Notes: a model not told the origin generated them from the sequence alone. A stretch of DNA of 64,000 nucleotides from Acididesulfobacillus acetoxydans (GCF_900016645.1 NZ_CDGJ01000078.1); one strand, 5' to 3'; shown: positions 43,456 to 53,097, counted from the first letter of the stretch. Made by a program: numbers and translations.

Positions 43456-45230
43456 TCAACGTTGATTAGGGTAGATTCGTGAGGGCCGGCGAGGATTAGC
43501 GAATCTAACCGGCAAGACGGTGAGGGACTGCCAATCAGAAGTTCCCGGCGAGCTGCGGTTGATTTGGGCATCATAGCTGCCGGAATAAGCATTGGAACCG
43601 TCATTGACAATAGTAGCACTGCTATCTGAATTTCTCCATTGCGTGGATCCCAGCTCAAAGGAGGAATTCTCCAGCAGGTTATAGCCTCTGGCCAACGGGC
43701 TCTTCTCAAACATGACATTGTCAAAATAACCGTCATAGGGGCCATAAGTGATGGCCATGACTTTGGAATAGCAAGAACCGCTGGGTGGCGTAACCGTTGC
43801 AATGTAGCGCTGCCAATTTGTACTGCGGACATTGAACAAACGGACGACCCCGATTGGGTTATAACTGGAGTCGTACCAGTAAACATTGATACAAGCCCCA
43901 TTGGAAGGGCCGGTTTGCCCGGTTTTCAGGTAGGCGCTGACGGTAAAAGGATCAGTGGTCGGCCCGGTTAGGTTGATATAGTTCGTCCATTGATAAGCAT
44001 AAGCAGATAAGCATAAGCAGATAAGCATAAGCATAGGTTCCGGGGTTGATGTGCAAGACGTGACTGTTTCCGCTGCTGTCGGCAAAGGGGCTATCCGCCG
44101 TACCGGTGACGCTGACATCGTCAACCTGGTTATAAGCCCCGCTGGGGGTATAAGCCGTCCAGTTCACGGGTTGACTCCCGCTTAACTGTTCAAAACTGCC
44201 ATTGAGGATCCGGTTGTCGGCTACCCCGAGCAAATTGGATTCGGTGGTGACATTTCCTTGGTGGTAGCTGTAGGCTCTGGAGTTTAATGTTCCGACGGGC
44301 ATCCAACTGTTCTGATGGGGTATTGGTCGTGGTATATTTATAGATGGACATGGCCGCATCGGTAACGATGGCTCCCGACGGAAGGGTAGGTTTGGGAAAT
44401 TTGATTAAAGACAGGCCAACCCCTTGATTTACACTATCATAACCGGTCGTCATGTAGGAAGTAGGATAATAATAGGTATCCGGGGCATAAGAGGCAATAT
44501 AGGTGCCCATTCCGCCACCGGCACTAGTGGTTGTGTACCAGTTCTTGGTCGCAAAAGAAGGGTCGAGAGTGATGGGATAGGCACGTGACGGATCGTCCAG
44601 CCACTTTAAATTCCCGGTCAGCGTAAGGGTATAAATATTAGGGTCTTTACTCGGGGACAGCGTCATACTCACGTCCCGGCTTAACTGCTGCTTACTATCT
44701 GACTAAACGGTTTGGGAATAACAAAGTCTGTTTTGCCGGTTTTGGCATCCTGTAGCGTAATGCTGCCGTCACTCTGTGGGACCGGGGTGAGTCCGTCCGT
44801 GTTTAATTCAAACTGAAAGGCATTCGGCCTGGAGGTCCTTCAAGAGGATGTTTTCCTTCAGGCCGTCTGAGAAAGGTTGGTACTCTAGATCGGTGTCTTG
44901 GAAGATATCCGGGTAAGTGACCGTATGCGTGCGGTTCACCGCCCGCACGGTACGAACGTGGTCTAAACGCCAAGAAACCTTGTGCTGGGAGTCGAGTCTC
45001 AGCTGCGCGAGAAACCGGGCCGCAGAGCTCTCGGCGAAACGTGTCTGAAAAGCGTTGGCCTTATTCTGCAGGCTAAATCCCGGTTCGCTCGAAGGGACTA
45101 ATTGGTTGGAAATGTCCTGCCACTGGCCGTGGGTATCTTTGTAATGCAGGGAGCCAATGGAAACTTGGGTCGTGTAGCTGCCGTCTGAGTTTACATAAGT
45201 ACGGGAGTGCTGGGTACGCCTGCTCGCCAA
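43456..45230 (-). pseudogene. DNRLRE-type surface protein, multiple frameshifts
   Basis: Four adjacent frames together read as one exported wall-type protein. The order is an N-terminal segment (RTYVNSDGSYTTQVSIGSLHY), a conserved NRTHTVTYPDIFQDTDLEYQ block, a DNRLRE/CBM-like repeat (MGTYIASYAPDTYYYPTSYM) and carbohydrate-binding-like sandwiches (NLLENSSFELGSTQW). Shifts are near 44820, 44690, 44310 and at the tandem repeat 43993-44034. The start codon region and the RHS/YD-repeat C-terminus expected in this class are absent, so the gene is dead and truncated. Confidence 0.7.
43993..44034 (+). repeat. 14-bp tandem repeat, three copies, frame-shifting
   Basis: ATAAGCATAAGCAG occurs twice and ATAAGCATAAGCAT once, inside the surface-protein pseudogene. 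On the coding strand the expanded tract adds 34 bp relative to a readable GTYAYQWTNYI sequence, giving a +1 shift. This is the signature of slipped-strand change. Confidence 0.8.
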
Positions 45231-45299
45231 ACTGAGCAGGTGGCAGAGGGAGGAGGAGTAATTCCCGTACTTTCGAATGAGACGATATTCATCCCCGGC

Positions 45300-45420
45300 A
45301 ATGTGGGTCCGCAGAGCGGATTAACCCGCGGCAGATGGTTATCAATTGGGGTGGTACCGCGAAAGACCCGCAGCTTTCGTCCCTAAGGGGCGAAAAGAGC
45401 TGCGGGATTTTTATTTTTTG
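45300..45420 (+). promoter_or_regulatory. Orphan T-box leader (3' part) with terminator
   Basis: GGGGTGGTACCGCG at 45348-45361 is the conserved T-box antiterminator sequence. The matching TCGTCCC and a strong terminator follow: CCCGCAGCT (45367-45375) pairs with AGCTGCGGG (45398-45406), with inner TTTCGTCCC/GGGGCGAAA pairing and a T-rich tail. A small stem (TCCGC/GCGGA) upstream resembles stem III. No Stem I or specifier loop could be found; the sequence upstream belongs to the pseudogene. No aminoacyl-tRNA synthetase or amino acid gene lies downstream. Confidence 0.8.
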
Positions 45421-45474
45421 CCACCTTGGTCCCGTTTCTGCTCAGGGTGGCGGAAGCGGGATCAAGGGAAGTTG

Positions 45475-45533
45475 AACAAAAAAAGAAAAAAAGAAAAAAA
45501 GAAAAGGAGAAGGAGAAGGAGAAGGAGGCGTTT
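45475..45533 (+). repeat. Purine tract with tandem repeats
   Basis: Repeats of AAAAAAAG, then GGAGAA/GAAGGA units. They end in AAGGAGG, 10 bp before an ATG at 45540 whose frame is only 22 codons (MKLSASAEEIAAVTYIRN). A one-base shift near 45600 would join it to a frame ending at 45699 (about 53 residues). It may be a broken small gene formerly under the T-box; no family is recognised. Confidence 0.45.
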
Positions 45534-45746
45534 ACCTCATGAAACTGAGCGCGTCGGCAGAGGAAATTGCGGCCGTTACTTACATCCGGAACCGGCCAAG
45601 GCCTTAAGTGATGGACCCCAATCCCTGACCCCCACTGCTTTCTCTCGTCTGGCCGAAGAGGTGAAAAGGCTGGCGGAATCAGTGGGGCGAAGTGTCTAGG
45701 TGGGGCCGGGGGATTTGGTTACTCATTGCATTTTTTCTTCCAGTAC

Positions 45747-45775
45747 TTGACACAGTACGTTAGCCGCCTTATAAT
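45747..45775 (+). promoter_or_regulatory. Consensus sigma-A promoter of the marR-type gene
   Basis: TTGACA (45747-45752), a 17-bp spacer and TATAAT (45770-45775) match the consensus at every base. The -35 is flanked by CAGTAC on both sides (CAGTAC-TTGACA-CAGTAC), a possible operator for the repressor encoded downstream. Confidence 0.85.
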
Positions 45776-45797
45776 TAGGCTGCAAAGGGGGTTTGCC

Positions 45798-46313
45798 ATG
45801 TTGTTCCAATTTGGTTTGAGAGATTTACCGGAAGAACAGACGCTCCAAGAGTATGCCCTGCGCTTTCCGGACTTGGACAAGGAAGCGGCCGTCGCCGCTC
45901 TGGCCTTGCTGAGAACTGCGTCCGATTTGTCAAAAGTATTTGATTCCTTTTTTGCTTCTTTTGATATAAGCTGGGGGCGCTTTATTATCCTGATGCTGCT
46001 CTATCGTGAATATCCCCAGAGTTTAGATTTTGCTCTTCTCAGTGAAAGGGCGGAAATTACGAAGGCGACCTTGACAGGACTCATCGACGGACTGGATAAT
46101 CAAGGCTTGGTAGAACGCAGGCCCCATCCGACCGACCGGCGCAAACAATTGCTGTGTTTAACAGCCGAGGGATTGGCCCTGTTAGAACGCATGCTGCCAT
46201 CTCATTACAGAACAACGGCCTACTATATGTCGGGGCTGAACAAAGCAGAACTCTTGGAACTGACTGAGCTCCTAAACCGCTTGCATGAGGTATTGACGAC
46301 CATCCGAGAATGA
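45798..46313 (+). CDS. MarR family transcriptional regulator
   Basis: A 171-residue winged-helix regulator. The recognition helix region is LSERAEITKATLTGLIDGL and the wing is LVERRPHPTDRRKQLLCLT, flanked by dimerisation helices. ATG at 45798 has AAAGGGGG upstream. It lies just before an MFS exporter and probably represses itself and that gene in response to a small lipophilic ligand, as is common in this family; this is inferred from position. Confidence 0.9.
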   Translation: MLFQFGLRDLPEEQTLQEYALRFPDLDKEAAVAALALLRTASDLSKVFDSFFASFDISWGRFIILMLLYREYPQSLDFALLSERAEITKATLTGLIDGLDNQGLVERRPHPTDRRKQLLCLTAEGLALLERMLPSHYRTTAYYMSGLNKAELLELTELLNRLHEVLTTIRE

Positions 46314-46501
46314 GCGGAGGGATCAGTTAAATTTAGGACATATGACATATATGGTAAGAATCCTCTCACTTAAGAACCGCGTTTTTCCAGACGCCACGGC
46401 TAGCGGGTACAATCACATTACGATGGCAGCTCGATTTCACGGAGAGTAGTTCACTTTAAGTTGAGGAGTGGTTTTGCTCTGGCGGAAAGGGGAGTTTATT
46501 C

Positions 46502-47677
46502 ATGAGCAGATTTCCGGCGGCGGTCATCGCCACGGCTTTTGCCACTTTTATAGCTTTCATCGGTATCGGTGTGGTGGACCCTTTGCTGGCCTTGATAGGC
46601 AAAGCGATGGGGGCTACGCCGTCCCAAGTGGAATGGCTGTTCACCAGCTATATTGCCGTCATGGCCTTGGCCATGCTGGTGTCCGGGGTGCTGGCGACGC
46701 GGATTGGCGGGCGGCGGACCATGTTGATCGGCTTGTGCCTGGTGGTAGTGTTCGCCTTTTTGTCGGGAAAGGCACCGAGCATCGGAGTACTGGCCATCAT
46801 GCGTGCGGGTTGGGGACTGGGCAACGCCCTTTTTACCTCAACGGCGCTATCCATCATTGTGGGCGCTTCGGGTGGCAGTGTCGCCTCGGCGATCACCCTG
46901 TATGAGGCGGCCTTGGGGTTGGGGATTGCATCCGGCCCTTTACTGGGAGGATTCCTCGGTTCGTTGAGCTGGCGCTTTCCTTTCTTCGGTACCTCGGCCT
47001 TAATGTTACTCGCTTTGCTGGCGACCTTTTTTACGGTCAAAGAACCCGCGAAGCGTGAACCGCCCCGGGCCGCCAAAGACATATTCGTCGCCCTGCGCCA
47101 TCCGGCGGTCCTCTTCAATGCCCTGGTCGGACTCTGTTATAGTTATGCTTTTTTTACCATCCTCGCCTATTCTCCTCTGACCCTAAATGGACTTCCTCCC
47201 AGTCTGCTGGGGTATACCTATTTTGCCTGGGGTATAGTGGTAGCCCTCTCCTCAGTCGTGATCGTCAATTGGCTGCGCCCGCTCGTGGGGGTGGTGCGGT
47301 TGCTTTGGTTGAACCTGGTGGGTCTTATCGTCGTTTTTGTTCTCGCCGGTTTTATCCATGGTTACGGTCTGCTCATCTTGATTGTCGTTTCTGGACTGTT
47401 TTGCGGGATCGGGAATGCCCTGTTCACCACCCTGGCCATGGAAGTGTCCCCGTTTTCACGCTCCATTTCCTCCGGTGCCTATAATTTCATGCGCTGGGCC
47501 GGAGCGGCGGTGGCACCTATTTTATCGGGCTTTATTGGGGAAAAGTATGGGATGGGTATCCCGTTTTTGATAGCGGCAATGCTGGTGCTGGTGGGCTGGA
47601 TTGCGCTCTGGCGCTATGGTTCGGTCTTGGACAACGCCCTTAGGGCGAATTTGGCGAAAGAAAATGGGGTGTCTTGA
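46502..47677 (+). CDS. MFS transporter (drug:H+ antiporter type)
   Basis: A 391-residue transporter with about 12 hydrophobic segments. The first loop has VSGVLATRIGGRRTMLIG, the loop 2-3 signature, and GASGGSVASAITLYEAALGL in helix 5 recalls the antiporter motif C region (GLGIASGPLLGGFLG). It is preceded by a MarR regulator and overlaps or abuts the thioesterase gene, so the exported product may be a lipid-like compound made by the downstream genes. The RBS is AAAGGGGAG. Confidence 0.9.
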   Translation: MSRFPAAVIATAFATFIAFIGIGVVDPLLALIGKAMGATPSQVEWLFTSYIAVMALAMLVSGVLATRIGGRRTMLIGLCLVVVFAFLSGKAPSIGVLAIMRAGWGLGNALFTSTALSIIVGASGGSVASAITLYEAALGLGIASGPLLGGFLGSLSWRFPFFGTSALMLLALLATFFTVKEPAKREPPRAAKDIFVALRHPAVLFNALVGLCYSYAFFTILAYSPLTLNGLPPSLLGYTYFAWGIVVALSSVVIVNWLRPLVGVVRLLWLNLVGLIVVFVLAGFIHGYGLLILIVVSGLFCGIGNALFTTLAMEVSPFSRSISSGAYNFMRWAGAAVAPILSGFIGEKYGMGIPFLIAAMLVLVGWIALWRYGSVLDNALRANLAKENGVS

Positions 47678-48137
47678 AGTGGAAAAGACCTATCCGGTCG
47701 CCCGCCTGGAAATGACCATTGGCTGGGGCGATTGCGACGCCGCCGGCATCACTTATTATGCCAGGTATTTCGATTGGTTTACCAATGGGCGTTTACATTT
47801 GCTCAAGAGTTTCGGCCTGCCCTATATGACCACGTTTCAGTATCAGGATATTTCGCTTGTGGGGCTTGAAGCCAATTGTCGGTATAAGAAATTGCTCTTT
47901 CCGGATGAAACCGTAGTTTTAGAGACCTCTCTCCCGGAACTGAAGCGGACGAGAATGACTTTTGTCTATAAGGTCTATAAGCAAGATGGCCAGTTGGCTG
48001 CCAAAGGGACGACGGTCCATACCTATGTCGATCATCAAGGCAAGCCGTTTGACCTAAAGAAGCGCCATCCGGAGCTGTGGAGTAAACTCAACAGTCTCCT
48101 CGGCGCGGACGGGAACGAGGAGGGAGGCCGTGGATAA
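47664..48137 (+). CDS. Acyl-CoA thioesterase, hotdog fold (4-hydroxybenzoyl-CoA thioesterase/YbgC type)
   Basis: A 157-residue enzyme with the hotdog motif GDCDAAGITYYARYFDWF carrying the catalytic Asp. The strands SLVGLEANCRYKKLLFPDE and AAKGTTVHTYVDHQGKP follow. It hydrolyses acyl-CoA or acyl-ACP thioesters. ATG at 47664 overlaps the MFS gene by 14 bp; GTG at 47679, right after the MFS stop, is an alternative. It overlaps the ketosynthase by 8 bp. Confidence 0.87.
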   Translation: MGCLEVEKTYPVARLEMTIGWGDCDAAGITYYARYFDWFTNGRLHLLKSFGLPYMTTFQYQDISLVGLEANCRYKKLLFPDETVVLETSLPELKRTRMTFVYKVYKQDGQLAAKGTTVHTYVDHQGKPFDLKKRHPELWSKLNSLLGADGNEEGGRG

Positions 48138-49461
48138 AGAAAGAATCGTCATCACAGGCATGGGAGCCGTGACTCCGCTGGGGATTGGGGTGGAGTCTTA
48201 CTGGAAGGGCTTAATTGAAAACCGTTCAGGGATTGGGCCGCTCAGGGAGTTTGAGCGTGAGCTGCCCTCGCGGATCGGGGGGGAGGTGAAGAACTTTCTG
48301 GCCGCTGATTTCTTGGGGAAAAAGTTAAGCAAGGAAACAGATCTCTTCATGCAATTTGCGCTGGTGGCGGCAGAGGAGGCCCTGAGAGCTGGAAATCTCC
48401 GAACGGTAGGGAAAGCCGAGCCTTGTCGCTCTGCACCTAACGAATGGAGGAGCTATCCGGAGGAACCTCGTGACGATAAAGCAACGGTGTCTCTCTCAGG
48501 GGCGGATCCCGGCCGTATCGGAATTGTTCTGGGTACGGCTCTGGGGGGAGTTAAGACCTTGACGGAAACGCAGGAAGAGCTGGATCTGGATTCCTCAGCG
48601 AAAATCAGTCCTCACTTTATACCTAAAATGCTGAACAACGTGGCCGCGGCTCAAATTGCCATTAGACAGGGTTGGCGCGGGCCGAGCCTGACAGTGAGTA
48701 CGGCGTGTTCCTCCGGAGCCGATGCCGTAGGTCTGGCGACTCTGCTCTTGCGGGCGGGCGAGGCCGATGCGGTCTTGGCGGTGGGAGCCGAATCGCTCTT
48801 TTGCTCTCTGATGTACGCCGGGCTGCTGGCGGCAAAGGCTCTGTCCCGACAAACGGAACGACCGGAGAAAGCCAGCCGGCCCTTTGATCTTAACCGTGAC
48901 GGGTTTGTCATGGGGGAGGGAGCGGGGGCGGTGCTTTTGGAGACTTTGCCCCATGCTCTTAAACGAGGCGCTATGGTCCGAGCGGAAATATTGAGTTATG
49001 CCAGTCTCACCGACGGCTACCACACGACGGCCCCTGATCCCACGGGACAGGGAGAAATCAGATGCATGCAAAAAGCTTTGGCTCAGGCCGGGCTGGAACC
49101 CGCCGCCGTCGATTACATCAATGCCCACGGTACTTCAACCCGGATAGGGGATCGGGTTGAGACCCAAGCGCTCAAAGCGGTCTTTGGACCGAGAGCCTAC
49201 CAAATTCCTGTCAGCTCAACCAAAGGGGCAACCGGTCACCTCATGGGAGCCGGGGGAGTCACGGAACTGATCGCCTGTGTCAAAGCGATTGAGCAGGGCG
49301 TGGTGCCGCCTACCCTGAATTATGAAGTTCCCGATCCGCTCTGCGATCTCGATTATGTACCCAACCGGTCCCGCCCGGTCGAATTGAACATCGCTATGTC
49401 CAATTCATTTGGTTTCGGCGGGCAAAATGCCAGTCTTATCGTCAGCCGTTATAGGGAGTAG
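48130..49461 (+). CDS. Beta-ketoacyl-ACP synthase (FabF/KAS II type) with an insertion
   Basis: A 443-residue condensing enzyme. The catalytic triad is intact: Cys193 in VSTACSSGADAV, His in NAHGTST and His in KGATGHLMGAGG. It is about 30 residues longer than FabF because of a polar segment at 91-127 (ending in DDKATVSLSGADPGR) before the GIVLGTALGG strand. The start is GTG. No acpP or other fab genes lie nearby, and it is grouped with a thioesterase, ligase and exporter, which suggests a specialised acyl or polyketide-like product rather than bulk fatty acid synthesis. Confidence 0.9.
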   Translation: MDKERIVITGMGAVTPLGIGVESYWKGLIENRSGIGPLREFERELPSRIGGEVKNFLAADFLGKKLSKETDLFMQFALVAAEEALRAGNLRTVGKAEPCRSAPNEWRSYPEEPRDDKATVSLSGADPGRIGIVLGTALGGVKTLTETQEELDLDSSAKISPHFIPKMLNNVAAAQIAIRQGWRGPSLTVSTACSSGADAVGLATLLLRAGEADAVLAVGAESLFCSLMYAGLLAAKALSRQTERPEKASRPFDLNRDGFVMGEGAGAVLLETLPHALKRGAMVRAEILSYASLTDGYHTTAPDPTGQGEIRCMQKALAQAGLEPAAVDYINAHGTSTRIGDRVETQALKAVFGPRAYQIPVSSTKGATGHLMGAGGVTELIACVKAIEQGVVPPTLNYEVPDPLCDLDYVPNRSRPVELNIAMSNSFGFGGQNASLIVSRYRE

Positions 49462-49962
49462 GACCGGAAAACCGAACCGGCTCCGGAACTTGCCCGGGTA
49501 ATAACCAATACTTTGCAGACACGGGCAGATACGGCGACCCCTCTTCGGAGGTTTACATCATCTGGCGTTTTAGTGTCAGGATCCCGGCAATCACCGGATC
49601 GTGTTCCGGAATTCCGGAATTATGGTCTGCAACATCCGTAGTAATGTTTCCGTAGCGGGTGTTTGCGGATCCGCGGGCCGCAATTGTGAGGTGTCTGACG
49701 GACAATTGTACTGGATTAAACTTGTCTGTCAGATATCGGACAGTCTAGGCCGTCCGTATTTGGACATCATGCGATAGCCAAAACAACAGTAGAAGTATCT
49801 AAAAGAGCAGAAGCATCTGAGGTAGTATCTATATCTGAAGAAGTAGAAGAAGTATCTGAAGTAGAAGTAAGAGTAAATGAGAGATTACAAGAGATTACAA
49901 GAGATTATGAGAGGTAATAGGGGATAAGGTAATGAGAGATTATAAGAGGAGGTTTGACGGCT
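49462..49962 (+). repeat. Intergenic region with inverted and tandem repeats
   Basis: This 500-bp gap holds an imperfect inverted repeat, TGTCTGACGGACA (about 49694-49706) with TGTCTGTCAGATA (about 49724-49736), resembling a dimeric regulator site. Farther on are GAAGTATCTGAAG-like repeats (49785-49875) and a GAGATTACAA tandem (49881-49910). No gene was found. The first element may control the acyl-CoA ligase. Confidence 0.45.
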
Positions 49963-51630
49963 GTGGCAGAAGGACTTTTCACTTATGATGTCACTATGTT
50001 TAAAGAGACCTTTGAGCATGAATTTACTTATCTTAATGGATTCTTGCGCAATGTACACCGCTTTGCCGGAAGAAGGGCTCTGACCTGTCCCTTACGGGAG
50101 AAAACCTGGACTTACAAGGAACTGAATGAGGAAGCCAATCAATTAGCCCACGCCCTTGAGGCAGATGGCGTCGGAAAAAATGAAGTCGTGATGTACCAAC
50201 TGCTCAATTCGGCGGAATTCGTTTTCTGCTACCTGGCGCCGCAAAAGCTGGGTGCGATTAATTGCCCAATAAATTTCCGTCTCTCACCCGGCGAAACTGC
50301 TTTTATCATCGACGACAGCAGGCCGGCCGTCTATGTTTTCGACGCGGAAATCCGGGAAACGGCGGAACAGGCTTTGGCCATGGCTGAACATAAACCGCGC
50401 CGGCTGGTGATGGTGGATATATTCGGACAACAGGAGCCGTCGGCCGGGCAAGTGACGTATCAGGATTATGTCCGGAACCGTCCGCAGGAAGATCCCGTAC
50501 CAGCCCGCCAGGCTCATATCTATGATGAAACAACCCGCCTCTATACCTCTGGCACGACGGGCATGCCCAAAGGAGTTCCCATCAACAACATCAATGATCT
50601 TCTGTCCGCTCATGATGTGATCATGCATTTCCCCTTGAGTTCTGAGGATCGCACGATGAATATGAGCCCTTGGTTTCACCGAGGAGGCCTGCATTCCGGG
50701 GGACCGACTCCCACCCTCTATGTGGGGGGAGAAATTGTCGTCCTTAGGCAATTCTATCCTAAAGGGTGTCTGGAATTGGCCGAAAAATACGGAGTTACTT
50801 TCTTGATCGGAGCGCCACCCATGCTAAAAATGCTGTATGAAGCTCAGCTCAAGACTCCGGCAGACCTCAGCCGGTTGAAAGGGATCGTCACGATGGGCGC
50901 CCCTTTGGAAAGGGAGGCTTGCATCCGCTTCCAGGAAGCTCTCACTCCGAACATTTTCAATGGCTACGGTACCTCGGAAGCCTTTTGGAACACCTTTCTC
51001 AGGCCCCATGATTTGCCGGCGATGGCCGGTTCGGCGGGCCGGGCCTGCACGGATGACGATGTGGCCGTGGTTAAGACCTATCCGGACCGCAGGGGAGAGC
51101 CGGATGACTATGTGGACAAAGACAACCGCGAGGTCGGGGAGATCATCGTGAAGGCCCCGAACAAAACGACCTACACTTATCTCAATGACGCATATGGCAG
51201 TGAAAAGGTGTTTTATAAGGGTTGGATTTATATCGGGGACGTCGGGACCTGGGACGAAAACGAGTTTGTGACGATTGTCGGACGCAAGGACGATATGGTG
51301 AATTCCGCCGGCGAAAACATCCATCCCGTACAGGTCGAGGAAGTCCTCAACCAGCACCCTAAAGTGAAAGAATCCATCGTGACCGGGGTCCCGGATGAAT
51401 TGCGCGGGGAAGCGGTAGCCGCTTACGTTATCAAATCAGACCCCACCCTGACGGCCAAAGAACTGACAGATTTTTGCAACAATCATCCCATGCTGGCCAA
51501 ATATAAACGCCCCCGTTACTATCGTTTCGTCGAAGAGCTGCCATTTACTGCCACAGGAAAGAAAATGCACTTTAAAGTCAAGGAACAAGCGGCTCACGAT
51601 TTGGCGCAGGGTTTGCTGGAGAGGGTTTAA
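49963..51630 (+). CDS. AMP-dependent acyl-CoA synthetase/ligase
   Basis: A 555-residue ANL-superfamily enzyme. The phosphate loop is YTSGTTGMPKG (near residue 196), A5 is NGYGTSEAFW, A7/A8 is YIGDVGTWDENEFVTIVGRKDD, and the C-terminal catalytic lysine is in PFTATGKKMHFK. It activates a carboxylic acid as acyl-AMP and transfers it to CoA. The substrate is not predictable. GTG at 49963 has AGGAGG at a better distance than the TTG at 49954. It probably works with the upstream ketosynthase and thioesterase. Confidence 0.9.
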   Translation: MAEGLFTYDVTMFKETFEHEFTYLNGFLRNVHRFAGRRALTCPLREKTWTYKELNEEANQLAHALEADGVGKNEVVMYQLLNSAEFVFCYLAPQKLGAINCPINFRLSPGETAFIIDDSRPAVYVFDAEIRETAEQALAMAEHKPRRLVMVDIFGQQEPSAGQVTYQDYVRNRPQEDPVPARQAHIYDETTRLYTSGTTGMPKGVPINNINDLLSAHDVIMHFPLSSEDRTMNMSPWFHRGGLHSGGPTPTLYVGGEIVVLRQFYPKGCLELAEKYGVTFLIGAPPMLKMLYEAQLKTPADLSRLKGIVTMGAPLEREACIRFQEALTPNIFNGYGTSEAFWNTFLRPHDLPAMAGSAGRACTDDDVAVVKTYPDRRGEPDDYVDKDNREVGEIIVKAPNKTTYTYLNDAYGSEKVFYKGWIYIGDVGTWDENEFVTIVGRKDDMVNSAGENIHPVQVEEVLNQHPKVKESIVTGVPDELRGEAVAAYVIKSDPTLTAKELTDFCNNHPMLAKYKRPRYYRFVEELPFTATGKKMHFKVKEQAAHDLAQGLLERV

Positions 51631-51799
51631 GGGGTGACATCCGAGGGTGAGAATCGGAAAAATGAAAGAGCTCCCAATGTGAGTGGTTTGCCGGAATTTG
51701 GCGGACGGAATGTCGAGTATAAAGTGGTTGATCCGGTGAGGAAATGAAGAAAGCGAAGTCTAACCCTCGCATCATCATAAAGTATAAAGTAAAAGAATC

Positions 51800-51829
51800 C
51801 AAAACCCCGTTTGCAAAGACGGGGTTTTG
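51800..51829. terminator. Bidirectional terminator after the ligase
   Basis: CAAAACCCCGT (51800-51810) pairs exactly with ACGGGGTTTTG (51819-51829), with A- and T-rich flanks. Confidence 0.85.
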
Positions 51830-52271
51830 CGTCCGTCACTAGTCGTACCCACATATGACCCACATATGCCGATCGGGAAAAAAAGGATCCCAAGCACGGT
51901 CACTCTATGACGTATGGCTTGAATCGTCCGCTTCGGTCGCCTGGTCGTCTCCAACTTGACATAATATCTATTATAGGACCTAAAAAACCCGTACAGGGAC
52001 TGTTCAAAAAAACCTCTTCTATAAGGGTATAAAGGGTATAAGGGCGATGGTCGCTAGGGTTCACCGGAACACCGAGGCATTTCGCTGTTCAGAGCCTCCC
52101 CCGTGCCTAAACACTTATGTGCATCTCCCCAGGGATTCCTTACCTAGCCCCGGTTCGACCGTCTCCGGCCAGGCTGCGACTTCTGGCGCAGTCTCGCCGG
52201 AGCGGGTTTTGCCCCACCCCTTTTTAGGGCAACTGAAAGCTGTTATAGTGCTTGTGAAAGAATGTTTTTAC
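51830..52271. other. Intergenic region, no gene recognised
   Basis: An AT-rich segment at 51956-51985 includes TTGACA and the near-palindrome ATAATATCTATTAT. The GC-rich segment 52040-52230 has no open frame with homology; it may be debris of a mobile element next to the truncated ATPase. Confidence 0.3.
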
Positions 52272-53060
52272 TCACAGCAAAAGATACCCCTTAAGCATCG
52301 GTTCCACAAACTCGTACTTACCGCGCTCTATTTTTTCGATAAGCCCCCTATTAACGAGCTGCCCCAGCATACGTTTGACGGTGTTCGGGTGGTTGTCCTT
52401 GGAGTACAGAGTTGTTCCCCTGGCTATGCGCAGCAACAGCGTCTTGCTAACCGAATCAAGGCTCCCAATGACCTCATTAAACCCCTGGGACAGAAACGCA
52501 AAGGCCCGGTCTTTGCCCAGCAAAATATGTTCAAGGCCCAACACATTTTCTCCACTTTCGATAAAAGCCTGGTACACCTCAGACCAGACCAACATCGTAT
52601 CCTGCGGGTGCCCGCCGGTAATGTCCAAAATCATCTGGACTGCTTCGGACGAAATGGGAATACCCTGCTCGGCAAACTTCCTTTTAATATATTGAGCCAT
52701 TGCAACTAAGGGGATCGGCGGTACCGGCAAGAAGAGAGCAAACCGATAGAAGGCTTGGTTTTCGTCCGAGAAAATGGTTCTCATCATGCTGGGGTGCGAA
52801 GCCATGAAGAGATAATTGACATGGGTATGCAACTGGATATGAGCGCGGATTACCTTTAAACTGTTTTGGCCAGCGACCCTCTCGACCTCCTGAAATTCGT
52901 CAAACACGACAATAAGTTTTTTCTTGTCTGCCTTGGCCAATTTCTCCGGTAAGTCCAAGGCTTCATCGAAAAGTTGATCATCAGAGATATTCTTGGCCGT
53001 ATGAGCCAGAGATAGCTCAAGCTCCTTGCTATAAAGCCCCCTAACCGAACTTGAGCCATA
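52272..53060 (-). pseudogene. ATPase (archaeal ATPase/ATPase_2 type), 5' end removed by an IS
   Basis: The remaining about 260 codons hold Walker B (KKLIVVFDEFQEVERV), a sensor-1-like FMASHPSMMRTIF and the C-terminal winged helix (TVKRMLGQLVNRGLIEKIERG). The Walker A half is missing: homology stops where the IS3-type element begins at about 53070, and upstream codons on this strand are the IS read backwards. Such proteins are single-gene AAA-like ATPases common in Clostridia and Archaea. It is certainly non-functional as an ATPase. Confidence 0.75.
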
Positions 53061-53097
53061 GCCCCTTATAGGGTACACTGAAGATGTGGAGGGGGAT

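Noticed and set aside
52040..52230. Possible 3' end of a TnpB gene on the - strand
   Set aside because: The translated sequence is arginine-rich in two frames but shows no TnpB motif and several stops.
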